NCBI RefSeq assembly: GCF_900182785.1
Contig: NZ_FXTS01000002.1
Coordinates: 124,001-188,000 of the forward strand
Length of the DNA: 64,000 nt
From: Oceanospirillum linum
GTDB lineage: Bacteria; Pseudomonadota; Gammaproteobacteria; Pseudomonadales; Halomonadaceae
Direction: 5' to 3'
Shown: positions 50,140-58,985 of the stretch, piece after piece
Position numbering within the stretch: position 1 is the first letter of the stretch
Layout of the letters: every line of letters begins with the position of its first letter
Position numbers and translations under genes: made by a program
The notes under the pieces: generated by a model
Databases searched by the model: none
The model's input: only the letters and a program-made list of their open reading frames with translations
What the model was told of the DNA's origin: nothing

Positions 50140-53100
50140 GTGAAAACATTTCTTCGAGTACTATTTTATCTGCTGATCTGGCTGGTGATCTTTGCGATTA
50201 CCATAGGGTTGGGTTTATTCCTTGGCTTTACTCCCCAGGAAGGTGCCATCGCAGCGGTAGGTATTTTTCTGCTCTGGCTGACTTACCGGCTAATAAAGCG
50301 CGTGCTGATTCGTCTTCACGCCAAAGGCCGTATTAAGCAACTGATACGCTTGGGGCGGAAGGATGAGGCGCAGGAGCAGCTGAAAGCTGATACCTCTGGC
50401 CTGGAACGCCGCTTTACCTATGCTATGCGTTTTCTGAAGCGTAGCCCGAACACGCATGCCTCCGACCCTGTTTATCAGCTGCCATGGTCCGTGATGCTTC
50501 CTGCCAGAAGTCATGATGCTGAGCGTTTGATTAATGCTGGTCAGCTGGTTCTGCCTTCGGGCCATAAAGAGATCTTTACAGGGGAAGACTGCCAGACAGA
50601 GTGGTGGTTACACAATGAAGGGGTTGTTCTGCAGACCCCGCCAGGTATCTGCGCCAGTGGTGGAGCACTGAACCCGGAGTGGGGGCGATTGCTTGAGTTG
50701 CTAGCCTCCCGTCGGCCTGCAGAGCCTATTAGCCATGTTTTGTTGACCGTTTCTCTGGCAGAGCTGGCCGCTAAAAATGAAGATGAGCTGTATCAGCAGG
50801 GTATGATTCTACGTGAGCGATTGGATCAGGTGATCCAGACTCTTAAGGTGAATGCTCCGGTTTATTTGGTTTTTAATGACCTGGAACATTTTGCCGGTGG
50901 CCGCTCTCTTTTGCAGCACCTGCCCGAGCAGATACGAGCCCAGGCTTTGGGTCATCATTTCCCTCAGGAAGGTGATCAGCTTGAAACAGAGACTCGTGTT
51001 AATACGGCTCTTGATGGTCTTGCAGAGCAATTGAAGCAGCTGAACCTTGAGTTGATGGGGCGTGGTATTGTTGATGATGCCATTATGTTATTGCCCTCTG
51101 AGTTGGAGCAGTTGCGCTCCGGTATTCGTGCCTTCTCGAAAGGGGTCTTCCAGAACAGTGTCTTCCAGGCATCGCCTCATTTACGGGGGGTATACTGGAT
51201 GGGCGCTGAGGATACAGCCTCTGACAATGATTCATCTGTTGGTGCCGGTCTTTTTGTTAAGGATTTCTTTACTGAAATACTGCCCCGGGACCGGGGAATC
51301 GTGAATAAGATTCCCGCTGCTGTTCGTGCAGAGCGCTGGGTCAGAAATCTTTGGTTCACCGGCTTTGCGTCTATTACCGCACTGCTCTGGGTTGCTCTTA
51401 TATATACCTATACCGGCGATAAGGGCTTTTTAGAGTCCCTTGAGCAAACATTTGCCGGTCAGATTGTCCAGCGGAGCGACCTCGGTGGAAATATTGAAAA
51501 TGGCGAGCAACTGGTTGTACTGATTCAATCTCTTGAGCAGCACAGTTTTTTTCCATGGATTGATGATTCAACCACTGAACCTTTGTTTGTGAGCAAACTT
51601 AAGGCGATTTACGTTGACCGGGTCTGGAATGATCTGGTTATGCCTGTAGATCGTCGAATCGAGCGCTCTTTGAATAAAGCTTTATTCGATAACAAGCTGC
51701 CGCCGGATGAGGCTGCCCAGGAGATTGCTCGCTACGTTGGTATTCTTGTTAGGGAGATCAATATTCTGCAGGACTTCCTGGCAGGTAAAGATATGGATGC
51801 CCTTTCAGCTTTGCCTCCGCTTTATCAGGCTGATGACCAGCTTTTACATCAGGAGCTGGCTGAGTCTGAGTTTGACAGTCTTAACCGTTTGTATTTGCAG
51901 ATGCTTTACTGGGCAACGTCTACCGATAGCTATGAGTCGACTCTCCAACGTAAGCAGCGGCTTCTGAAACGTATTCTTGCAGACCATCCGGATAATTTGA
52001 ACTGGTTAGTCAACTGGGGGAATACTGCGGGAAAGTCCAATGAGGTCAGGCTAGCAGACTTTTGGCAAGGAAGTGTGCCCCTGGACCGTAATATTCAAGT
52101 TGCTCCGGCATTTACGTTAGCCGGTAAAGCGATGATCGATGATTTTATTGATCAAATCCTGGCCACGGATCAGGCTGCAGAACGTATTAACGCTCTTATA
52201 CCGGGTTTTCAGGAGAGTTATCGCAAGCGTTATCTCGACGCCTGGCGGCAGTTTGCTCTGAACTTTTATAAAGGCACAGATGCGCTTTCCGGCCATCTTG
52301 ACTGGCAAAGTGCTGTTGATACCCAGGCTACAGGAAGAAACCCCTTTTTCAATCTTCTCAACCGAATGGCGGAAGAGCTTGGCCCCTATGAAGTCATGGA
52401 GGATAAGCCGGATTGGCTGTTCATGGTCTTCTACTATAAGCAGATGGCGACATATGCTCCTGCGGATAAAACGGACTCAGGCGGTAATGGGGCTCTTGCA
52501 AAGCTGGCACTCAAGGTTGTTGGTAAAGCAGGGGCGGCGGGTAAAGCGGTAGCTAAGGCGGGTAAGACAGCACTAAAAACCCAGAAAAAACTCAATAAAG
52601 GGAAAAAAGGCGGGGGAGGCTCGCCTTCTGATGAGGAGCGGCTTGCGGTTCTTGAGCAGGCTGGTGCTCTTCTGGGGGAATATAAGCAGTTGATCGAGTC
52701 GATAGTTTTTAATTCCGGTATTCGCTCTACATCGTTCAGCTCTATATCCGGCCTGTACGCAAGCCCTGATAACCCGTCACAGGGAGAGACTGCCCTGGCG
52801 CAGACCTATGCCCGTATAAAGACACTGCAAGGGATGCTAGGCAAGAGGAGCCGCCAGAATGAGGCTTTTTGGGCTGTTTTTGCTGGCCCGATTCATTTAT
52901 TCCGGGATTATATGACACAGGAGGCTGCCTGTGAGCTTCAGGAACGTTGGGAAAATAATTTCCTTGCAGGTATGCAGGGCGTCCCTGCTTATAAAAGAAC
53001 GAGCTTTCTTTACGGTGAGGGCGGGCATCTCTGGAGTTTCAAGGATGCTCAGCTGACGCCTTATGTTAAACCTAAGTTCGGCGCAGGCTTTGTTCCTGTT

Positions 53101-53625
53101 CTTGCATCCGGTAAGGCCTTCCCCATGGACACAGCGCTGCTTGAGTACCTGGCCCGTGGGGACGATTTTCGGAAACAGCAGCAAAGCCGCTACACGGTTA
53201 TTGTGAAATCCCGGCCTACTTCAGCAAACCCTGAGGCGCAATATTTACCTCGAAGAACGGTATTGGAAATGCAGTGCGAGCTGGGTCCTACCCGGCTGGA
53301 AAACCTTAACTACGCCCAGGATCGGGCCTTTGTTTGGGATCAGACCTGCGCTGATACAACGCTTCTGATTAATATTGGCCGTTATACTTTGGAAAAACGC
53401 TACCCCGGCCCTCAGGGGTTCGCTCGATTTTTAAAAGATTTCCAGAGTGGGCAGCGACGTTTTGTCCCGGATGACTTCCCAATTATGCGGGATCGTCTGC
53501 TCGATTATAAGGTGTCTTATATCGATGTTCGCTACGAGTTCCGCGGTTATAAACCTGTTATCAAAACGTTGGCAGCATCAGATCTTAAGCCGCCACGCCA
53601 TATTGCTGCATGCTGGAGCTCATAG
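50140..53625 (+). CDS. tssM: T6SS inner-membrane protein TssM (IcmF) with degenerate NTPase loop
   Basis: 1161 residues, normal length. Two N-terminal membrane helices (about 5-50) precede the cytoplasmic domain; a third helix lies near residue 410 (FTGFASITALLWVALIYTY), and the rest is periplasmic, ending with the TssJ-binding C-terminal domain. At residues 114-134 the sequence LPWSVMLPARSHDAERLINAG stands where TssM proteins carry LPWYLVIGPPGSGKT; the P-loop Gly and Lys-Thr are missing, and QTPPG replaces DTAGR. A Lys/Ala/Gly-rich insert (about 790-830) is unusual. The start is GTG. Confidence 0.93.
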   Translation: MKTFLRVLFYLLIWLVIFAITIGLGLFLGFTPQEGAIAAVGIFLLWLTYRLIKRVLIRLHAKGRIKQLIRLGRKDEAQEQLKADTSGLERRFTYAMRFLKRSPNTHASDPVYQLPWSVMLPARSHDAERLINAGQLVLPSGHKEIFTGEDCQTEWWLHNEGVVLQTPPGICASGGALNPEWGRLLELLASRRPAEPISHVLLTVSLAELAAKNEDELYQQGMILRERLDQVIQTLKVNAPVYLVFNDLEHFAGGRSLLQHLPEQIRAQALGHHFPQEGDQLETETRVNTALDGLAEQLKQLNLELMGRGIVDDAIMLLPSELEQLRSGIRAFSKGVFQNSVFQASPHLRGVYWMGAEDTASDNDSSVGAGLFVKDFFTEILPRDRGIVNKIPAAVRAERWVRNLWFTGFASITALLWVALIYTYTGDKGFLESLEQTFAGQIVQRSDLGGNIENGEQLVVLIQSLEQHSFFPWIDDSTTEPLFVSKLKAIYVDRVWNDLVMPVDRRIERSLNKALFDNKLPPDEAAQEIARYVGILVREINILQDFLAGKDMDALSALPPLYQADDQLLHQELAESEFDSLNRLYLQMLYWATSTDSYESTLQRKQRLLKRILADHPDNLNWLVNWGNTAGKSNEVRLADFWQGSVPLDRNIQVAPAFTLAGKAMIDDFIDQILATDQAAERINALIPGFQESYRKRYLDAWRQFALNFYKGTDALSGHLDWQSAVDTQATGRNPFFNLLNRMAEELGPYEVMEDKPDWLFMVFYYKQMATYAPADKTDSGGNGALAKLALKVVGKAGAAGKAVAKAGKTALKTQKKLNKGKKGGGGSPSDEERLAVLEQAGALLGEYKQLIESIVFNSGIRSTSFSSISGLYASPDNPSQGETALAQTYARIKTLQGMLGKRSRQNEAFWAVFAGPIHLFRDYMTQEAACELQERWENNFLAGMQGVPAYKRTSFLYGEGGHLWSFKDAQLTPYVKPKFGAGFVPVLASGKAFPMDTALLEYLARGDDFRKQQQSRYTVIVKSRPTSANPEAQYLPRRTVLEMQCELGPTRLENLNYAQDRAFVWDQTCADTTLLINIGRYTLEKRYPGPQGFARFLKDFQSGQRRFVPDDFPIMRDRLLDYKVSYIDVRYEFRGYKPVIKTLAASDLKPPRHIAACWSS

Positions 53626-53628
53626 AAG

Positions 53629-55263
53629 ATGGATTCCCGTAATGCTCTTATCGCATCCTTGATGATCAGGCCTCAGGAGCAGGAAGCTCAGTTGCCCTGT
53701 CGGGTGCTGTTTGCCGGTGCGTATGCCGGTAATGTTCAGAATGATGCGTTAATATTTCGTCAGATTCGCCTCAATGTGCAGAAACCTGAACAGGCAATGT
53801 ACGAGTTGGGGTGTGCTGTAGATTTCTCTGTCGTGATGCCTGAATGGCGTGAGCCTTATGAGATCAGAACACTTGAAGATTTTCACCCGAGTGCTCTGAT
53901 TCAGCGTTCACCACTTCTGAATTATGCAGTGAACCTGCGGGATCAGCTGCTTGCGGATACCTGCCCTGCAGAGTCTCTGTTGGCTGAGGCAAAGGCTTTT
54001 CTGGAGCGTTACTCCCCGCTGGAACCTGCGCAGCAGGCAGATGACTTTCTCTATGCTGATCTGGAAGTTTGTTTGACGGATCTGCTTAGCCAGCTTCTGC
54101 ACTTTCCGGCATTTACTCAACTTGAGTCTCTCTGGCGGCAGCTGTACGCACTTTGTGAGTCTGTGCGTTATCACAATGCCAGTGATATCGTACTGTTGAA
54201 CTGCAGCAAGGCTGATTTAGTCGATGACCTGGCTGGAGAAATGATTCGCAGCGAGCTTTATGAGCGAGTGTACAGTCATGAGTTTGGCCAATTTGGTGGT
54301 CAGCCCTTTAATATGCTGGTTGTTGATTTCTACATGGAGCAGACGGAGCAGGATTTGCGCCTGCTTCAGACCTTGTCAGATATAGGCTGCAGTGCGCACT
54401 TGCCGGTTGTTGCCCCTGTTTCACCGCAATTTATCGGTTTTAATGGTTACGAACAGCTGCTGGGGCAGTCGCTTGATGAGTGGTTTGAGAACCCTCGTTT
54501 TATGCCCCTGCATCGGCTTGCGGAGCAAGCGCGCAGTCGCTACCTGTTTCTGGTGCTGCCTGATCAGGTTACCCGGGCCCCTTATAATGGTAGTTTTTCC
54601 GGTTTTTTCTTTCAGGAGCAGGTTGATGCAGATGGTTGCTCCTTACTGTGGGGCAGCAGTTGTTACTCTCTGGCGGCTACAGTACTGAATACCTTTGATA
54701 ATCAGTCGTCTTTTAGTCAGATGACCGGCAGTTTTTATGGCCGGGAGTTGCTGCATAAACCCTGGCAAGACCCGATGGCAGATATGATGCTGTCTCCTCT
54801 TGAGGTCGATCTTCCGACATCACTGGTAACCGATCTGTCCCGGCATGGCTTCTGCGTGTTATCCGCTCTGCCGGAAGAGAACTCCAGCTATTTTCCCCAG
54901 CTTAACAGTCTCCACCAGCTGTCCCTCAGTGGCGATAAAGCCGTACCCGATGCACAGCTACCTTATCTGCTAACCATTTGCCGGGTCGCTCATATGATGA
55001 AGCGAGTGTTCCGTGAGCAGATTGGCTCAATGGATGAGCCGGAACAGTTACGACAGAAGCTTGAACAGTGGCTTAAGAGTTTCGTGGTTGATCTGGAGTC
55101 ACCGGCACTGGATGTCATGATGAAAAAACCTTTTCGTCAGGCTGGCGTTATTCTTCGTAGAGCGGAAGGTTGCCTGATGGAGGTGCGCTTACAGCCGCAT
55201 CTGCGTTATATGGATGAGCGTTTTCAGCTTTCCTTAGATCTTATCCTGCAGGAGGTGGACTGA
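53629..55263 (+). CDS. TssB-TssC fusion paralogue (second sheath-like protein)
   Basis: 544 residues. Residues ~20-115 resemble TssB (QLPCRVLFAGAYAG, VDFSVVMPEWREPYEI, LEDFHPSALIQRSPLLN). Residues ~150-544 resemble TssC: NCSKADLVDDLAGE, SHEFGQFGGQPFNMLVVD (QFGG at 221-224), and a C-terminal MMKKPFRQAGVILRRAEG. The aligned core of the tssC in this operon reads QFGGEPYGVLVGG. The two sheath domains are thus in one chain. It is followed by a second Hcp gene overlapping by one base. Some T6SS clusters in Rhizobiales carry a second TssC; a TssB-like domain fused to it is not something I recognise as described. Confidence 0.85.
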   Translation: MDSRNALIASLMIRPQEQEAQLPCRVLFAGAYAGNVQNDALIFRQIRLNVQKPEQAMYELGCAVDFSVVMPEWREPYEIRTLEDFHPSALIQRSPLLNYAVNLRDQLLADTCPAESLLAEAKAFLERYSPLEPAQQADDFLYADLEVCLTDLLSQLLHFPAFTQLESLWRQLYALCESVRYHNASDIVLLNCSKADLVDDLAGEMIRSELYERVYSHEFGQFGGQPFNMLVVDFYMEQTEQDLRLLQTLSDIGCSAHLPVVAPVSPQFIGFNGYEQLLGQSLDEWFENPRFMPLHRLAEQARSRYLFLVLPDQVTRAPYNGSFSGFFFQEQVDADGCSLLWGSSCYSLAATVLNTFDNQSSFSQMTGSFYGRELLHKPWQDPMADMMLSPLEVDLPTSLVTDLSRHGFCVLSALPEENSSYFPQLNSLHQLSLSGDKAVPDAQLPYLLTICRVAHMMKRVFREQIGSMDEPEQLRQKLEQWLKSFVVDLESPALDVMMKKPFRQAGVILRRAEGCLMEVRLQPHLRYMDERFQLSLDLILQEVD

Positions 55264-55754
55264 TGGCTCGTCCTGGTTTTATAAGCTTTACCGGCTCTGC
55301 TCAGGGGGCGCTGGAAGGACCCGAGAAACAGTTGACTCGTGATGGTCTGAGTCATGTTTTAGTCTTCAGGCATGGTATAGATCTGCCGAGTGCTGATGAC
55401 AGCAGAGTTTTAGGGGGACAGCCTATGCACCGACCTGTCGAGGTGATTAAGCCTCTGGATAGAATTTCTCCTCAGCTTTATCAGGCACTTTGCGAGCGGG
55501 AAGTGCTAACAAAGGTCGTGCTGTTCTGGTGTCATTTTAACAATAGCGGGACATCTGAGCTGCTTTACGAGATAGAGCTTAAAAATGCCCGGCTTGTTTC
55601 ATTGCAACCTGTGATGCCGGATCTGCTGACCAAAGGCCAGGAAGATCACCCTTATTGTGAAAAAGTGAGCCTCTTATATGAATCTGTAAGTTGGCGTTAC
55701 GGGCCCTCTGCTGAGGTCGAGTTTGAAGCCCGTAATGAGGCAGGTAAAGCATGA
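55263..55754 (+). CDS. Second Hcp-family protein
   Basis: 163 residues. It shares the Hcp fold: KPLDRISPQLYQALCEREVL (the family's PxLYxALC region), FWCHFNNSGTSELLYEIELKNARL and YCEKVSLLYESVSWRYG. It differs strongly from the first Hcp in the operon. It overlaps the TssB-TssC fusion by one base, which suggests that the two products act together, for example as a second tube and sheath or as a regulator of the first pair. Confidence 0.87.
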   Translation: MARPGFISFTGSAQGALEGPEKQLTRDGLSHVLVFRHGIDLPSADDSRVLGGQPMHRPVEVIKPLDRISPQLYQALCEREVLTKVVLFWCHFNNSGTSELLYEIELKNARLVSLQPVMPDLLTKGQEDHPYCEKVSLLYESVSWRYGPSAEVEFEARNEAGKA

Positions 55755-55773
55755 ATAAAGTAGGGCGGGTGCG

Positions 55774-56196
55774 ATGAAGGCTGGCTTACTCAGACGTCTG
55801 AATGATGATGTTTTGCAGGGTGATATTGAGGCCTTAGCTGCCCTTCTCGCGTTGCAGCTGCAGGATCTGCTGAATGTGAGAGCCGGCTCCTGCCTTTCCA
55901 ACCTGGAGCTTGGATTGCCGGCGATTTCGCCGGTTCAGCTACAGGGCGATACGGTTCAGTCTCAACGATTGGCAAAGGTGATTCAGCTGCAGGTTTCCCG
56001 TTTTGAACCAAGGTTACAGCAATCAGAGGTGGTCGCCGAAGGGGATAAACAGGGCGTCATGTTATTCACCCTGAAGTCATTTTTTGAGCAGAGATATGAA
56101 CGCTACCAGGCTAAATACCAAATTCGGATCGATAGTGATAGCCGGGTTGCTGTTTTGTGTACGGGGCTACAGTCCATTGGGCCTGCCCATCGTTGA
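55774..56196 (+). CDS. tssE: T6SS baseplate protein TssE (gp25-like)
   Basis: 140 residues. The gp25 core is LLNVRAGSCLSNLELGLPAISP (about 29-51) and VIQLQVSRFEPRLQQSEVVAEG, with the EPRL motif. TssE is a wedge protein of the baseplate. A spacing of 19 bases follows the second hcp. The ribosome site is weak. Confidence 0.9.
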   Translation: MKAGLLRRLNDDVLQGDIEALAALLALQLQDLLNVRAGSCLSNLELGLPAISPVQLQGDTVQSQRLAKVIQLQVSRFEPRLQQSEVVAEGDKQGVMLFTLKSFFEQRYERYQAKYQIRIDSDSRVAVLCTGLQSIGPAHR

Positions 56197-56282
56197 GTTG
56201 TAAGAGTGTTTGGCTTACTGGCAGGACCACAGGTATAGCCTAACCCGATAAGAACAGTGGGTCTGAAATAAGAAGAGTACTT

Positions 56283-58007
56283 ATGGCAAAAATTGATCGC
56301 CATTATCAGGATGAATTAAACCGCCTGCATGAGATGGCTGCTGAGTATGCAGAGTTAAACCCGTCACATGCTGGTTATCTGGCCTCTGCCGGAAATGATC
56401 CGGATGCAGAGCGGATTCTGGAGGGTGTTGCTTTTCTGACCGCCGGACTCCGTAGTGAGCTGGAAAAAGATCAGGCTCAGTTGTTACAGAATGTGCTGCA
56501 GGTTGCATCACCGGATCTGTTACGCCCTCTGCCATCGATTACTCTGATGCAATTTAAAGGGCGGCCAGCGCTCAAAGAGTTACTGACTTTACCTGCAGGT
56601 ACTCCTGTTGCCGGTAAAACTCCTCAGGATGATAGCATCTGCGAATTTCGTACCCTGATGGCTTCAGGTGTATTACCCCTTGAGATCAGAGACGCATCGT
56701 TCCGTAAATCCCGGGAGAAAGAAGCAGGGGCAAGTTGCCTGAGTGTGAGTTTCCGCTTTACCTTTGGAGATAGTCTTTATCTGGCAAACAAACCTCTGGC
56801 GATCTACCTGAATACAACCCAGGGCGTTGCCGCCAGGATGCTCGATGCGCTATTACAGCATTGTGTTGGTTCCGCCGTAGTCTGGCCGGGTCAGCAGGTC
56901 GAACCTATGGAGCCCCCTGTCTGGAATACCGATCTTATGCAGTGGGCCTTTTTAAGTGATGATCAGCCGGAACTTCCGGCGCAGCGCCTAGCCCGTCGTT
57001 ATTTCTCTGCCCCGGAGTTAGCTCAGGGCTTTTGTTTCCGGTTGCCGGAGTCGGCGGCTGAACAGTGCGCTACTGAGTTCAGCGTAAACTTCTATTTTGA
57101 CTCGTCTGCAGACTGGCCGAAAGCCGATCTGGCAAAAGTGCTGCGGCTGAATGTCGTTCCTGCCGCGAATTTGTTTATCCGTGATGCACCTCCCAGAGTT
57201 CGGGACCTGCGACAGGTTTATATGCCGTTGGCACCCCGGAAGCGGGATGGTGAATTTCTTTGTGTATACGGTATTGAACAGGTTTCCGGACAGTATCGCA
57301 GCGAGCCGGAAAGTCATCTCTATTTGCCTTTCTGGCGACAGACCTCAATGGATGCACTTCGCTACCAGGAGCAGTTATCTGCTCACCCAGTAACTGATGA
57401 ACTGGAGCTCTCTATCGCTTTGGGAGGTGGAGAACGTGATGAGCAGGAGGTGATTAAGGCTCGTGTTTACTGCACGAACGGGGCCGATGCCAGTACGATT
57501 CCGCCGGGAAGGGTTGCCGACTATATCTCTGGTTCGCCGGAGCTGGTTCAGTTTGAAAACCTGACAGCCCCAACGCCTTATCGAAAGGCGCTCTCGTCGG
57601 AGCAGCAATATTGGCAGGCCGTGCGCCAGTTAAGTGGCAATCTGATGGGGCATCTGACAACGGATCGTTTACATGCGGCTCTGAAAGAGTTGGTGATGCA
57701 GGCGAGTCCTGATCGAGCCCGTCAGCAGATTAATATGAAAAAAGTCGATGCTATTCAATCGGTTGAACTCCTGATGACAGATCGTCTGGTTTCCGCGATG
57801 TCGGTACGGGGCTATGAGGTCAGCCTTGTTCTGGCTGGCGATCATTTCTCTTCCAAAGCCGAGATGCACTTATTTGCCCGATTGCTGCAGCAGTTTTTTA
57901 TCAGTCTGGTACCGGTGAACTATTTCTGTTTGCTTAAGGTGACAGATCAGCAGACCGGTGAAGTACTGCAATGGTCACCAATGCTGGGTAGGAAGCCGCT
58001 GCTGTGA
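56283..58007 (+). CDS. tssF: T6SS baseplate protein TssF
   Basis: 574 residues. The N-terminal pattern HYQDELNRLHEMAAEYAELNPSHAGYL and DPDAERILEGVAFLTAGLR is diagnostic of TssF (VasA/ImpG). It is a wedge subunit with TssG and TssE. It overlaps tssG by four bases (GTGA). The 86-base gap before it holds no gene. Confidence 0.95.
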   Translation: MAKIDRHYQDELNRLHEMAAEYAELNPSHAGYLASAGNDPDAERILEGVAFLTAGLRSELEKDQAQLLQNVLQVASPDLLRPLPSITLMQFKGRPALKELLTLPAGTPVAGKTPQDDSICEFRTLMASGVLPLEIRDASFRKSREKEAGASCLSVSFRFTFGDSLYLANKPLAIYLNTTQGVAARMLDALLQHCVGSAVVWPGQQVEPMEPPVWNTDLMQWAFLSDDQPELPAQRLARRYFSAPELAQGFCFRLPESAAEQCATEFSVNFYFDSSADWPKADLAKVLRLNVVPAANLFIRDAPPRVRDLRQVYMPLAPRKRDGEFLCVYGIEQVSGQYRSEPESHLYLPFWRQTSMDALRYQEQLSAHPVTDELELSIALGGGERDEQEVIKARVYCTNGADASTIPPGRVADYISGSPELVQFENLTAPTPYRKALSSEQQYWQAVRQLSGNLMGHLTTDRLHAALKELVMQASPDRARQQINMKKVDAIQSVELLMTDRLVSAMSVRGYEVSLVLAGDHFSSKAEMHLFARLLQQFFISLVPVNYFCLLKVTDQQTGEVLQWSPMLGRKPLL

Positions 58008-58972
58008 TACTTGATGACCTGTTAAATCATGGCCACAGATACAGTCTGTTGCAGGCGTATCGCTTACTAATGCAGCAGTTTGGATCTCAGGTACGGATTG
58101 ATCTTGAGCCTGCTTTGGGGCTGGACAGTGCCCGGAGTGTGATTGAAAAAATTGAGCAGGTATCGGCATCTCATTTCCGAATAGAGCTGAATATTTTCAA
58201 TCTGTACGGTCGTAATGGCGCTCTGCCTGCTTATATGACGGACTATCTGATGCAGTCAGAGCAGCAGGAAAAAGGCGGGGCAAGGACGTTTCTGAATCTT
58301 CTGAATCAGCGTATTTACCAGATACTGATTCAGACCCAACAACGTTCAATGCTGGTTTTCCAGGAAAAAGATGACCTGGAAAACCGCTATTACGACCGTT
58401 TACGTGCGATGGCGGGAATATCCGATGCGAGCCAGGAGCCTGAAGGTGGTCTGTTAAGGTATTTCCGTTTACTGACATCGCCTTATCGCTCTGCTGCTGG
58501 CCTTGAAGTGCTGCTGAGTGACTTTTTAGGTGATGTGCCCGTAAAGGCGCGGCAGTGCGAGTTACGACAGGTTTCTCTTTCCCGCCAGGCGCATTTAAAG
58601 CTGGGGCAGCAATCAGCAGGGCTTGGTGAAGGCTCCTTGCTAGGCAGCCGTATGCCCGAAGCGATCGGCAGTTTTGTCCTGGTTGTTGGGCCTGTGGCTT
58701 ATCGTCGTTTTGATCAGCTGATCAGTGATAAGGAACAGTGGCGGCAGCTCCGGGAACTGATTCGTCTTTATTTGCAACAGCCCCTGCGATGTGAGCTTGA
58801 ATTTTTACTGGATTGTACCGGTATGAATCAGAGTGTCAGAGATTCATCACAGATCACTTCTGGCCTAAATGGTTGGGGGCGCCTGGGCAAAAATGCCTGG
58901 TTACTGAAGCCTGATTTTACTGCCATAGATGGCTCGTCTTATCAGTTACAAGCCCGAATAGCGTTGGATTAA
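58004..58972 (+). CDS. tssG: T6SS baseplate protein TssG
   Basis: 322 residues starting GTG (VILDDLLNHGHRYSLLQAYRLL). The TssG pattern is NLYGRNGALPAYMTDYL (about 63-80, the family's GLxGxxGPLP-like site) and LGSRMPEAIGSFVLVVGPVAYRRFDQL. It pairs with TssF, with which it overlaps. No T6SS core gene follows it in the window. Confidence 0.94.
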   Translation: MILDDLLNHGHRYSLLQAYRLLMQQFGSQVRIDLEPALGLDSARSVIEKIEQVSASHFRIELNIFNLYGRNGALPAYMTDYLMQSEQQEKGGARTFLNLLNQRIYQILIQTQQRSMLVFQEKDDLENRYYDRLRAMAGISDASQEPEGGLLRYFRLLTSPYRSAAGLEVLLSDFLGDVPVKARQCELRQVSLSRQAHLKLGQQSAGLGEGSLLGSRMPEAIGSFVLVVGPVAYRRFDQLISDKEQWRQLRELIRLYLQQPLRCELEFLLDCTGMNQSVRDSSQITSGLNGWGRLGKNAWLLKPDFTAIDGSSYQLQARIALD

Positions 58973-58985
58973 TTTGGAGCATCCT

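Noticed and set aside
53629..55263. Reading this gene as TssA
   Set aside because: It lies where TssA can occur, but it has the QFGG core and the TssC-type C-terminus, with no ImpA_N pattern.
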